Shown in pieces: positions 1 to 5,399 of a DNA stretch of 5,562 bases. Made by a program: the position numbers and the translations under genes. The first letter of the stretch is position 1; every line of letters begins with the position of its first letter. The notes under the pieces were generated by a model. The model made no database searches. It saw nothing but the letters and a program-made list of their open reading frames with translations, and had not been told where the DNA came from. Source of the DNA: an uncultured Armatimonadota bacterium (GTDB taxonomy: Bacteria > Armatimonadota > Fimbriimonadia > Fimbriimonadales > Fimbriimonadaceae); assembly GCA_946478935.1 (NCBI GenBank), contig CAMLEL010000192.1, positions 1 through 5,562 of the forward strand, given 5' to 3'.

Positions 1-2
1 CG

Positions 3-701
3 ATGTATCACTCCGAACGGGCATTTGGGAACTTCAGCAAGGCTCTGGAATGGCGCCCGCAGAATCGGTACATCTTGCTCATGACGGGCGATTTGAGCAG
101 CCTTTCGGCTGACGCCAGCGAAGCCACCCGAATGATGGCCCTATCGATGATGGGGCGTGAATCCGCTGTCCCCGAACGCAGTCCCGACTTTCCCTTATGT
201 TCGGCCATGGTTCACCTGTTCCGGCACGATCCTGATTCCGCTCGCCGAATCGCCGAAATGGAAATCACCGTGTCGATCTACGCAGACGACCGGGTCCGTA
301 ACCAACTCGCACTGGCGGAAATCTATCGGGAGACGGGACGACTGCGCGAGGCCCGAGAGCTGATTGAAGTCGCTTCTGAGTGGATTCTTCAATCGGCCTC
401 TCAGGAACACCTTTCTTCGCTGCACCTTGCACGCGCGCAAGTCGCGATCGAGGAGGGCAACCAGGACTCCGCGCAATTTTCGATCAATGAGGGCCTCCTC
501 GTGGCCTGCGAAGCCGGATTCAAGATTCATGAATGCCTCTTCTTGCTCGCCCGTGCCCGCCAAGCTGAACTTGCCCTGAATGTAACGCTGGCGGCCGAGT
601 CGGCGCGCATGGCGCTGGAGATCGCTCAGAAGTGCCACTTCGAATTCGGCATCAATCTGGCAACCCAGCTTGCGATGCGAACGCACCGGCGTCAAGCCTA
701 G
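3..701 (+). CDS. TPR-like helical repeat protein, C-terminal part (5' end outside window)
   Basis: The reading frame is open to the left edge and ends at TAG 699-701, leaving 232 visible residues. The ATG at base 3 is probably internal, because no ribosome binding site can be seen and the text already starts inside a helical repeat. The protein is almost entirely alpha-helical with the small/large residue rhythm of tetratricopeptide repeats. Helix pairs are clearest at residues 97-130 (LALAEIYRETGRLREARELI), 138-170 (LHLARAQVAIEEGNQDSA) and 176-212 (LLARARQAELALN, then AAESARMALEIA). The last residues THRRQA are a plain basic tail with no added domain. No membrane segment or catalytic motif is visible. 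TPR arrays of this loose type often form the C-terminal half of MalT/LuxR- or BTAD-type transcription regulators, or the tail of large kinases; which applies cannot be told without the N-terminus. The fold is likely, the role unknown. Confidence 0.75.
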   Translation: MYHSERAFGNFSKALEWRPQNRYILLMTGDLSSLSADASEATRMMALSMMGRESAVPERSPDFPLCSAMVHLFRHDPDSARRIAEMEITVSIYADDRVRNQLALAEIYRETGRLREARELIEVASEWILQSASQEHLSSLHLARAQVAIEEGNQDSAQFSINEGLLVACEAGFKIHECLFLLARARQAELALNVTLAAESARMALEIAQKCHFEFGINLATQLAMRTHRRQA

Positions 702-742
702 CTGCATTATTTTTGTAGCGTCTTCGCTCTGATCATGCGAAC

Positions 743-807
743 AATTGCCGGTTATCTCCGCGTCGGATAAATTGCCGGCAACCGGCGTATCATTCTTGGC
801 GGATAAT
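743..807 (+). promoter_or_regulatory. Repeat and hairpin cluster upstream of the protease gene
   Basis: The 153-bp gap between the TPR gene and the protease holds AATTGCCGG twice (743-751, 770-778) and CGGATAA twice (764-770, 800-806). GCCGG at 774-778 can pair with CCGGC 782-786 across a CAA loop. Alternatively, GCCGGTT 747-753 pairs perfectly (7 bp) with AACCGGC 780-786, enclosing a smaller TTAT(CT)CCG/CGGATAA hairpin at 752-770. The two pairings exclude each other. GATAAT at 802-807 could be a -10 element, but no good -35 lies 16-18 bp upstream. This is a candidate operator or leader region inferred from symmetry only. Confidence 0.3.
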
Positions 808-854
808 GCAGTGTTTGCAACCGCATTTTTTCCATTCTGGAGCATGAAAGAGCT

Positions 855-3590
855 ATGAATTTCAAATTGCCGATGGCACGCGCCGCCAAAGTCGCGTTCG
901 CCGGATCCATCCTTGCCTTCGCCGCCTCCGCAATGGGTCAGGATGATCCCAATGCGGAGCTGGTCAAGCGCCGTGCAGCGCAAGCTCTCGACGCCAATCC
1001 AAACCAGCCATACAACCCGTACGTCGTCCTGGTCAAGTTCCGACCGGGCTATTCCGAATCCTACAAGGCGGCGACGCGTGCCCAAGTGGGCGGTGGGCGG
1101 CTGGACAAGCTCGGCGTGGTACCGGGTCTGGAATCCATATCCACCCAGATCGAGCCATCAGTCGCTGTACGACAGCTTGGCCGACTGCCTTGGGTTGAGT
1201 ATGCCGAAGTCGATTACACGGTACGGGCTGCTGTCACACCCAATGATCCCAACTACGGACTGCTGTGGGGCCTTCACAATACGGGTCAAAGCGGCGGCGT
1301 GGTGGATGCGGACATCGATGCGCCGGAAGCGTGGGACCTACATACCGGCACAACCGATATGCGAATTGCTGTCATCGATACCGGCATCCAAACCGACCAT
1401 CCTGACCTGGCCGCAAACATCTGGGTCAATCCGGGCGAGACGCCGGGCAATGGCGTAGATGACGACTCAAACGGATACATCGACGACATCAACGGTTGGA
1501 ACTTTGTGACCAACACGGCTGCTCCAGCCGACGGACATGGCCACGGAACCCACTGCGCCGGAACGATCGGAGCCGTGGGTAACAACGGCGTCGGGGTCAC
1601 GGGCATCAACTGGCGCGTGAAGCTGGTTGGATTGAAGTTCCTCTCTGACAGCGGCACTGGCTCCACCAGCAATGCGATTCTGGCCGTTAACTATTGCCGG
1701 AATATGGGAATCAAGGTCAGCAACAACAGTTGGGGTGGCGGCGGTTTCAGCCAAAGCATGTACGATGCAATTCAGGCGGCTGGCGCAAGTGGACACCTCT
1801 TTGTTGCGGCTGCGGGAAACAACGGCTCCAATAACGATGCTTCGCCGTTTTATCCGGCTGCCTACACTCTCAACAACATCATTTCCGTGGCGGCGACAAA
1901 CCGATTCGACAACCGATCGGGATTCTCGAACTACGGTGCAACTTCCGTCGACCTGGGTGCTCCCGGCGAATCGATTGTCAGCACCGTTCGCGGCAGCGGA
2001 TACGGCAGCAGCAGCGGAACCTCGATGGCTTCCCCACACGTTGCCGGAGCAGCCGCCCTTCTCTGGTCATACAAGCCAACCTGGACATACGAGCAAGTCA
2101 AAGACGGCCTCCTTTCAACCGTCCGGACAACTCCGGCCTTAAACGGCATCACTCTGACCGGCGGCGTGCTCAACGTGAATAACGCCTTGGTGGCGGCGAC
2201 TCCGACCAACAGTCCGCCGACCGTATCGATCACAAGTCCCGCCAATGGAACGGCGGTTGTATCCGGAGCGAACCTCACCTTCACGGGAACGGCAGACGAC
2301 ACCCAAGACGGAAACCTTTCCGCGAACATCAATTGGAGTTCCAATGTCGACGGGACCATGGGCACCGGCTCGACGATTAACTACAGTTCACTTTCGCTTG
2401 GCACGCATACCGTTACCGCGAGTGTCACCGATGCTGGCGGGCTGACCGGTTCAGCGACAGTCTCAGTGACGATCGAGGGCGCGAACGAGGCTCCTACGGT
2501 AACCATTACCGCGCCGAGCAACAATTCCAGCTCCAATGAGAGCGCTTCGGTGACTTTCTCAGGCAGCGTCAATGACGACCATGATTCGAACTTGGCCGCA
2601 TCGCTCGCCTGGAATTCCAGCCGAGACGGCGCAATTGGGAATGGTGCATCGTTCAGCAAGTCCAACCTATCGGTGGGCACGCACGTCATCACCGCAACCG
2701 TGACTGATGCTGGTGGACTGCAAGGTTCGGCGAATATCACAATCACCGTCAATGCGAACACGGCGCCAGTGGTCACGATCTCGTCACCAACGACCGGTTC
2801 AACCGTGACCGCGGGAGACTCGGTGACGTTCAGCGGCAGCTCGCAAGACACGCAGCAAGGCGACCTCTCCGCCGGATTGGCTTGGACCTCGAGTCTCGAT
2901 GGCAACATCGGCACCGGCAGTTCCTTCAGCCGCTCCAACCTTTCAGTGGGAACGCATACCATCACGGCAAGGTCGACAGACGCCCTGGGGGCGCAAGGTT
3001 CGGCGACCGTCACTTTGACGGTGAATGCGGTTCCGAACGATCCGCCCAACGTCACAATCACATCGCCCGGCAATGGATTGACCTTTGCCAGCGGGGCCTC
3101 CATCTCGTTCACGGGGACGGCCCAGGATCCACAAGATGGCAACGTGACCTCGAGTCTGGTTTGGTCATCAAACCTGAGCGGCCAGATTGGAACTGGAGGG
3201 TCGTTCTCCACGACCCTGTCACCGGGAACTCACGTGATTACAGCCGTTGCAACGGATGCGCTCGGCCTCACCGGCCAAGCTCAGGTCACGGTTACCGTGA
3301 CCGCGCCTGAAACCGTGCCCGCTTCCCCAAGCAATCTGCGCGGTCAGCGACCCAACAAGTCGACTGTCCGCCTGACTTGGCACGATAACTCAAGCAATGA
3401 GCTTGGGTTCACGATCGAGCGAGAGACTCGAGTTGGCAAGTTCTGGGTGCAAACCGCCACCTTTAACGTTGGCGCGAACACGACACTGTTCGAAGAACAG
3501 CCTGACAACGGGCAGCATCGGTACCGGGTTCGAGCGTATAACAACGCCGGAACCTCGGATTGGGAAGGCTGGGCGGTCGTAAAGCTCTAG
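855..3590 (+). CDS. Secreted subtilisin-family (S8) serine protease with four Ig-like domains and a C-terminal FnIII-like domain
   Basis: This complete 911-residue extracellular endopeptidase precursor starts at ATG 855, which has AAAGAG just upstream; ATG 873 (Met7) would also keep the signal peptide but lacks a ribosome binding site. Residues 1-28 are a Sec signal peptide (K4, R9, K12, then VAFAGSILAFAASA). Residues 50-125 resemble a fervidolysin/I9-type prodomain (VVLVKFRPGY, VEYAEVDY). The catalytic domain, about 130-447, shows the full triad: D175 in AVIDTG, H230 in GHGTHCAGT, S390 in SGTSMASPHVAG, with oxyanion-hole N322 in AAAGNNG. An Asp/Asn-rich insert at 196-214 (GNGVDDDSNGYIDD), common in this subtilase group, probably binds calcium. 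Four Ig-like repeats start near P455, P547, P638 and P731. Residues 823-911 look like fibronectin III (LRLTW-like and YRVRAYNNAGTSDW). There is no LPXTG, PEP-CTERM or terminal membrane anchor, so it is probably released or held by its beta domains. The family is certain, the substrate unknown. Confidence 0.96.
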   Translation: MNFKLPMARAAKVAFAGSILAFAASAMGQDDPNAELVKRRAAQALDANPNQPYNPYVVLVKFRPGYSESYKAATRAQVGGGRLDKLGVVPGLESISTQIEPSVAVRQLGRLPWVEYAEVDYTVRAAVTPNDPNYGLLWGLHNTGQSGGVVDADIDAPEAWDLHTGTTDMRIAVIDTGIQTDHPDLAANIWVNPGETPGNGVDDDSNGYIDDINGWNFVTNTAAPADGHGHGTHCAGTIGAVGNNGVGVTGINWRVKLVGLKFLSDSGTGSTSNAILAVNYCRNMGIKVSNNSWGGGGFSQSMYDAIQAAGASGHLFVAAAGNNGSNNDASPFYPAAYTLNNIISVAATNRFDNRSGFSNYGATSVDLGAPGESIVSTVRGSGYGSSSGTSMASPHVAGAAALLWSYKPTWTYEQVKDGLLSTVRTTPALNGITLTGGVLNVNNALVAATPTNSPPTVSITSPANGTAVVSGANLTFTGTADDTQDGNLSANINWSSNVDGTMGTGSTINYSSLSLGTHTVTASVTDAGGLTGSATVSVTIEGANEAPTVTITAPSNNSSSNESASVTFSGSVNDDHDSNLAASLAWNSSRDGAIGNGASFSKSNLSVGTHVITATVTDAGGLQGSANITITVNANTAPVVTISSPTTGSTVTAGDSVTFSGSSQDTQQGDLSAGLAWTSSLDGNIGTGSSFSRSNLSVGTHTITARSTDALGAQGSATVTLTVNAVPNDPPNVTITSPGNGLTFASGASISFTGTAQDPQDGNVTSSLVWSSNLSGQIGTGGSFSTTLSPGTHVITAVATDALGLTGQAQVTVTVTAPETVPASPSNLRGQRPNKSTVRLTWHDNSSNELGFTIERETRVGKFWVQTATFNVGANTTLFEEQPDNGQHRYRVRAYNNAGTSDWEGWAVVKL
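2214..3305 (+). repeat. Four tandem Ig-like domain repeats inside the protease gene
   Basis: The encoded protein repeats with a period of 91-93 residues (about 275 bp), from residue 454 to 817. Each unit opens with P-x-V-[ST]-I-[TS]-[SA]-P. It has a D-x-Q-D-G-N-L-type acidic turn near its middle (DTQDGNL, DDHDSNL, DTQQGDL, DPQDGNV). It closes with GTH-x-[IV]-TA and D-A-x-G-L/A-x-G. Copies two and three are still recognisably similar at the DNA level around 2666-2730 and 2936-3003, which suggests comparatively recent internal duplication. Such arrays usually serve as spacers or carbohydrate/surface-binding modules. Confidence 0.85.
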
Positions 3591-3604
3591 TCTCACCAAA
3601 TCCG

Positions 3605-3642
3605 ATAGCCCGGCAGAGTCATCTGCCGGGCTATTTTGCTTT
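3605..3642 (+). terminator. Strong intrinsic terminator after the protease gene
   Basis: A perfect 13-bp inverted repeat pairs 3605-3617 with 3622-3634 around a GTCA tetraloop and runs into TTTTGCTTT. It lies 15 bp after the protease stop codon. The stem core is GCCCGGCAGA. Its flanking ATA/TAT makes the stem nearly symmetric, but a T-rich tail exists only on the + side, so it terminates the protease transcript. It separates the protease from the SDR gene that begins 42 bp after it. Confidence 0.93.
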
Positions 3643-3684
3643 CGGGTCCTCTGAAGGTGTGCGCTCGTCAAACAGAGAGCATTC

Positions 3685-4479
3685 ATGAGCGATTCCTACA
3701 AACTGATTGGCAAAGTTGCGGTTGTCACCGGCGGAGCTTCCGGCATCGGCAAGGGCGCCGCACTCGAAATGGCAAAGCTCGGCGCTGACATCGGGTTGAT
3801 TGGACGCACCCTCGATGAGCTTTTGACCGCTCAAGAAGAAATCAGCGCGATGAGCGTCAAATGCAAGGCATATGTCGCCGACGTTGCCAACCCAAATCAA
3901 ATTCGGAATGCCATCGATCAGGCCGCCAACGACTTCTCCGGATTGGACGTGGTCTTTGCCAACGCCGGCATCAACGGCCTTTGGGCTTCCATCGACCTGA
4001 TCGACGAGAAGGCGTACGACGAGACCATGGACATCAATCTCAAAGGGACGTTCTTTACCATTCGATCGGCTGTTCCCCATCTACAGAAGCGGGGCGCGGG
4101 ATCGATCGTCGTTTGCTCGTCGGTGAACGGAAACCGGATGTTCAGCAATACCGGCGCAACGGTGTACGCAGCATCGAAGGCGGGTCAGGTCGCGATGGCA
4201 AAGATGCTCGCCGTGGAACTGGGCCGCCATGGAATACGCGTCAATGCGATATGCCCGGGAGCGATCAAAACGGAGATAGGGGACAACACCGAGAACCGGG
4301 CCAAGGATATCGGGCAGCCAGTGGAGTATCCGGAGGGCCCCATTCCGCTCAGCGGGAGGCACAGTGGTAGCCCCGAGCAAGTTGGAAAGCTGGTGGCGTT
4401 TCTGGCTTCTGATGCGTCTGACCATTTAAACGGCGAAGTCATCTTCATTGATGGGGGACAATCGCTGGTCCAGGGATGA
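3685..4479 (+). CDS. Classical SDR-family NAD(P)-dependent oxidoreductase
   Basis: This complete 264-residue protein is the usual length for a classical short-chain dehydrogenase/reductase; the start ATG 3685 has AGAGAG 5 bp upstream. The Rossmann cofactor motif TGGASGIG is at 15-22, D66-V67 contacts adenine, and NAG is at 93-95. The catalytic residues are N118, S146, Y161 and K165 (YAASK). PG is at 191-192, and the C-terminus has the typical F-I-D-GG. The second beta strand ends in G40-R41 rather than Asp, which favours NADP(H). There are 15 residues between S146 and Y161, against about 13 in FabG-type enzymes, a small insertion (NRMFSN). The protein is cytoplasmic and probably tetrameric, reducing a carbonyl or oxidising an alcohol; the substrate cannot be deduced, so no symbol is given. 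FabG-like or glucose-dehydrogenase-like roles are possible. It probably shares a transcript with the small gene 6 bp downstream. Confidence 0.93.
   Translation: MSDSYKLIGKVAVVTGGASGIGKGAALEMAKLGADIGLIGRTLDELLTAQEEISAMSVKCKAYVADVANPNQIRNAIDQAANDFSGLDVVFANAGINGLWASIDLIDEKAYDETMDINLKGTFFTIRSAVPHLQKRGAGSIVVCSSVNGNRMFSNTGATVYAASKAGQVAMAKMLAVELGRHGIRVNAICPGAIKTEIGDNTENRAKDIGQPVEYPEGPIPLSGRHSGSPEQVGKLVAFLASDASDHLNGEVIFIDGGQSLVQG
4472..4476 (+). promoter_or_regulatory. Ribosome binding site for the small gene after the SDR
   Basis: AGGGA sits immediately before the SDR stop codon (TGA 4477-4479) and 9 nt before ATG 4486. A well-placed Shine-Dalgarno sequence supports translation starting at 4486, even though that frame closes after 21 codons. 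It is one of the reasons for treating the downstream gene as frameshifted. Confidence 0.6.
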
Positions 4480-4485
4480 ATACCT

Positions 4486-4855
4486 ATGGACAAGTCGATT
4501 CCGAATCCGTATCATGAATGGGTAAACCGGTTTAGAAGGGGAAATCTATGACTTCGGACTTGAATTGCGCATCTCGCCTGGACTCCCGAATATGTACGTT
4601 GAATTGCCCCAGCAGCACCACCCAGAACTTCGAACCGTCGTCTTCACCAGTGGGACCGATCCGGTAACAATCGACGTTCACGAGTTTCAATTCTCGGTAA
4701 CGGGCTTTGCCGATGAGGAGGAGCTCAGCGCCTTTCGGAACGCCGTCTTCATTGTCGCTCTGGATGGTCATTGGCATCCCGCCAATGTGATCGATGGACG
4801 CGTGCGGTATTGGGACAATGCTTGCGAGCAGACCGCTCCGTCATTTGTCAGCTGA
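4486..4855 (+). pseudogene. Unknown protein gene split by a one-base frameshift (about 122 residues if restored)
   Basis: From ATG 4486, 6 bp after the SDR stop, the frame reads MDKSIPNPYHEWVNRFRRGNL and meets TGA at 4549-4551. The next frame is open from 4526 to TGA 4853-4855 and reads in a protein-like way (EIYDFGLELRISPG, VHEFQFSVTGFADEEEL, FIVALDGHWHPANVI). Reading one base fewer in the GGGG run 4538-4541 joins them smoothly as NRFRR-EIYDFG, giving 122 residues rich in aromatics and acidic residues. No domain is recognised, and no signal peptide or membrane segment is seen. The break could be a true mutation, a sequencing indel, or a +1 shift at the tandem AGA-AGG codons (4534-4539). Without the shift, the second part could start only at TTG 4565 or ATG 4592, neither with a convincing ribosome binding site. 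It may be an operon partner of the SDR. An antisense open frame (4532-4777) is the main rival. Confidence 0.5.
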
Positions 4856-4874
4856 ATGAGCCGCCAGATGCGAT

Positions 4875-4894
4875 AAAAATGGCCCCTGCGGGGC
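4875..4894 (-). terminator. Leftward intrinsic terminator between the convergent units
   Basis: Read on the - strand, GCCCC (4894-4890), a GCA loop and GGGGC (4886-4882) are followed by CA and five Ts (4879-4875). The stem is short at 5 bp, but all G-C, and the T-tract exists only in the leftward direction. It sits 20 bp past the end of the rightward frameshifted gene and about 300 bp after the leftward small cysteine-pair gene, where a terminator for the latter is expected. Confidence 0.6.
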
Positions 4895-4959
4895 AGGAGC
4901 CGATAGTATTTCAAACCGCCCGGTGGCGGGCGGAGCACCCGACTTTCGTCGGAGCTGCT
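4875..4959 (-). ncRNA. Candidate structured RNA 3' end with a GAAA-capped hairpin
   Basis: On the - strand, 4959-4934 folds as AGCA/TGCT plus CCGAC/GTCGG, with a small asymmetric internal loop and a GAAA (GNRA) tetraloop. The next base begins a second hairpin, CCGCCC/GGGCGG (4933-4928 with 4921-4916) around a 6-nt loop, so the two stems could stack end to end. A 21-nt linker with few G-C pairs then leads to the terminator hairpin and T-tract. This order is typical of a stable RNA end or a structured 3' UTR. I do not match it to tmRNA, 6S, RNase P, SRP RNA or a known riboswitch. A REP-type intergenic repeat is the main alternative. Confidence 0.35.
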
Positions 4960-5060
4960 TGTACGACGCCAACCCCGTTGTTCCGGTTCTCAGAGTCCCG
5001 GGACGAGCGGATCGCCCTGGAACTTCACCTTGGGCCAGAGGAGGCAGTTCGATCCCGAAA

Positions 5061-5109
5061 TGAAAGCCTCAAGGTTGTGGAGTCGTGAGTGAAAGACTCA
5101 AGGTTGCGG
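5061..5109. repeat. Imperfect 20-bp direct repeat, 29-bp period
   Basis: TGAAAGCCTCAAGGTTGTGG at 5061-5080 recurs as TGAAAGACTCAAGGTTGCGG at 5090-5109, matching at 18 of 20 positions with 9 bp between copies. Only two copies are visible, so it is neither a CRISPR array nor a minisatellite. It could be a slippage duplication, a pair of binding sites, or part of a longer dispersed repeat. Confidence 0.7.
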
Positions 5110-5136
5110 CTTGTTCTGGAGACCAAGCTGAAGATC

Positions 5137-5155
5137 AGGGATTGACTCAATCCTT
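5137..5155. other. Near-perfect palindrome (GGATTGA-C-TCAATCC core)
   Basis: The 15-bp core 5139-5153 is a perfect inverted repeat about a single central base. It can be extended by a G-T and an A-T pair to 5137-5155. It lies 35 bp beyond the stop of the leftward cysteine-pair gene. It has no T-tract on either strand, so it is a poor terminator. It is more like a dimer-binding operator, but no promoter or regulator gene is visible nearby. Confidence 0.4.
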
Positions 5156-5189
5156 ACCAATTGCCGCAACTATACGTATGAGAGTCAAT

Positions 5190-5399
5190 TCACGGTCCTG
5201 GGTGGTCGCGAATATTCCAAACGAATCCGCAATCGTGACAATTTCTGGCATACCTTGATGAGATAACTGCGAGTAACAGAAAAGGCAGGGTGAAGTACCA
5301 TGATAGGCAGCCGGCACAACCCTTCGGCGAATCCGTTCTGCTCTCAAGGGTGGCACGGACATTACTGCCGCCACATATCGGGCAATTAACGACTCTCAC
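5190..5399 (-). CDS. Small cysteine-pair (zinc-ribbon-like) protein with a hydrophobic segment
   Basis: This is a 69-residue protein of unrecognised family. Cysteine pairs lie at the two ends and beside the hydrophobic part: CPIC at 6-9, CAGC at 28-31 and CHDCG at 54-58. The outer pairs resemble the two knuckles of a zinc ribbon (CPxCG... CxxCG-[FY]-x-W), pulled apart by a hydrophobic stretch at 32-46 (LSWYFTLPFLLLAVI) long enough for a marginal membrane helix or re-entrant segment. The start GTG 5399 overlaps the stop of the upstream RHS frame as GTGA. AGAAGG (5407-5402) lies only 2 nt from it, while GGGAA slightly farther out may help. No other start codon exists upstream in frame before a stop at 5522-5520. 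A sole alternative - strand frame (5374-5147) breaks these cysteine pairs. It probably binds a metal at or in the membrane; a role linked to the RHS protein is only suggested by the coupling. Confidence 0.6.
   Translation of the reverse strand: MRVVNCPICGGSNVRATLESRTDSPKGCAGCLSWYFTLPFLLLAVISSRYARNCHDCGFVWNIRDHPGP

Larger units (their letters stand above)
4856..5189. other. Stretch of 334 bp with no convincing gene
   Basis: This gap lies between two convergent units. Several frames are open here on both strands because the GC-rich sequence has few stops (for example + 4771-5088 and + 5085-5258). Their products change character along the way, lack ribosome binding sites and run through the hairpins, so I do not call them. 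The content I can support is structural: a - strand terminator, two abutting hairpins, a 20-bp direct repeat and a palindrome, listed separately. It is probably the 3' untranslated part of the leftward transcript, or the site of a repeat or small RNA. Confidence 0.6.

Noticed and set aside
701..719. Weak hairpin GCTGCA/TGTAGC after the TPR gene as a terminator
   Set aside because: The stem is only 6 bp with a G-T pair, the T-run is in the loop rather than after the stem, and no tail follows.
844..858. Four-codon frame MKEL whose TGA overlaps the protease ATG
   Set aside because: It would be a minimal leader peptide, but its Shine-Dalgarno would sit 1 nt from its start. It is most simply chance.
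195..1085. 296-residue antisense frame across the TPR gene end, the gap and the protease start
   Set aside because: It is antisense to two well-supported genes, and its product has no domain logic or ribosome binding site. It is a shadow of GC-rich coding sequence.
2381..3211. 276-residue antisense frame within the Ig-like repeats
   Set aside because: Its repetitive valine/proline-rich product mirrors the tandem repeats of the real gene on the other strand.
4532..4777. 81-residue - strand frame opposite the frameshifted gene
   Set aside because: It reads fairly well (GAELLLIGKARYRELKL, KFWVVLLGQFNVHI) and a GGCGGG lies near its ATG, so it is a real rival. I preferred the + strand because the 4486 start has a better-placed ribosome site, follows the SDR at 6 bp, and joins smoothly after one base is removed. 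Confidence in this choice is moderate.
4934..5000. Integron attC-like or tmRNA/RNase P-like element
   Set aside because: The paired RYYYAAC/GTTRRRY boxes are absent, and none of the conserved tmRNA, SRP or RNase P sequences appear.
4771..5088. 105-residue + strand frame in the gene-free stretch
   Set aside because: It overlaps the end of the frameshifted gene, lacks a ribosome binding site and runs through the two GC hairpins. Its composition shifts abruptly.
5085..5258. 57-residue + strand frame starting GTG inside the direct repeat
   Set aside because: It ends inside the antisense cysteine-pair gene, has no ribosome binding site, and shows no recognisable motif.
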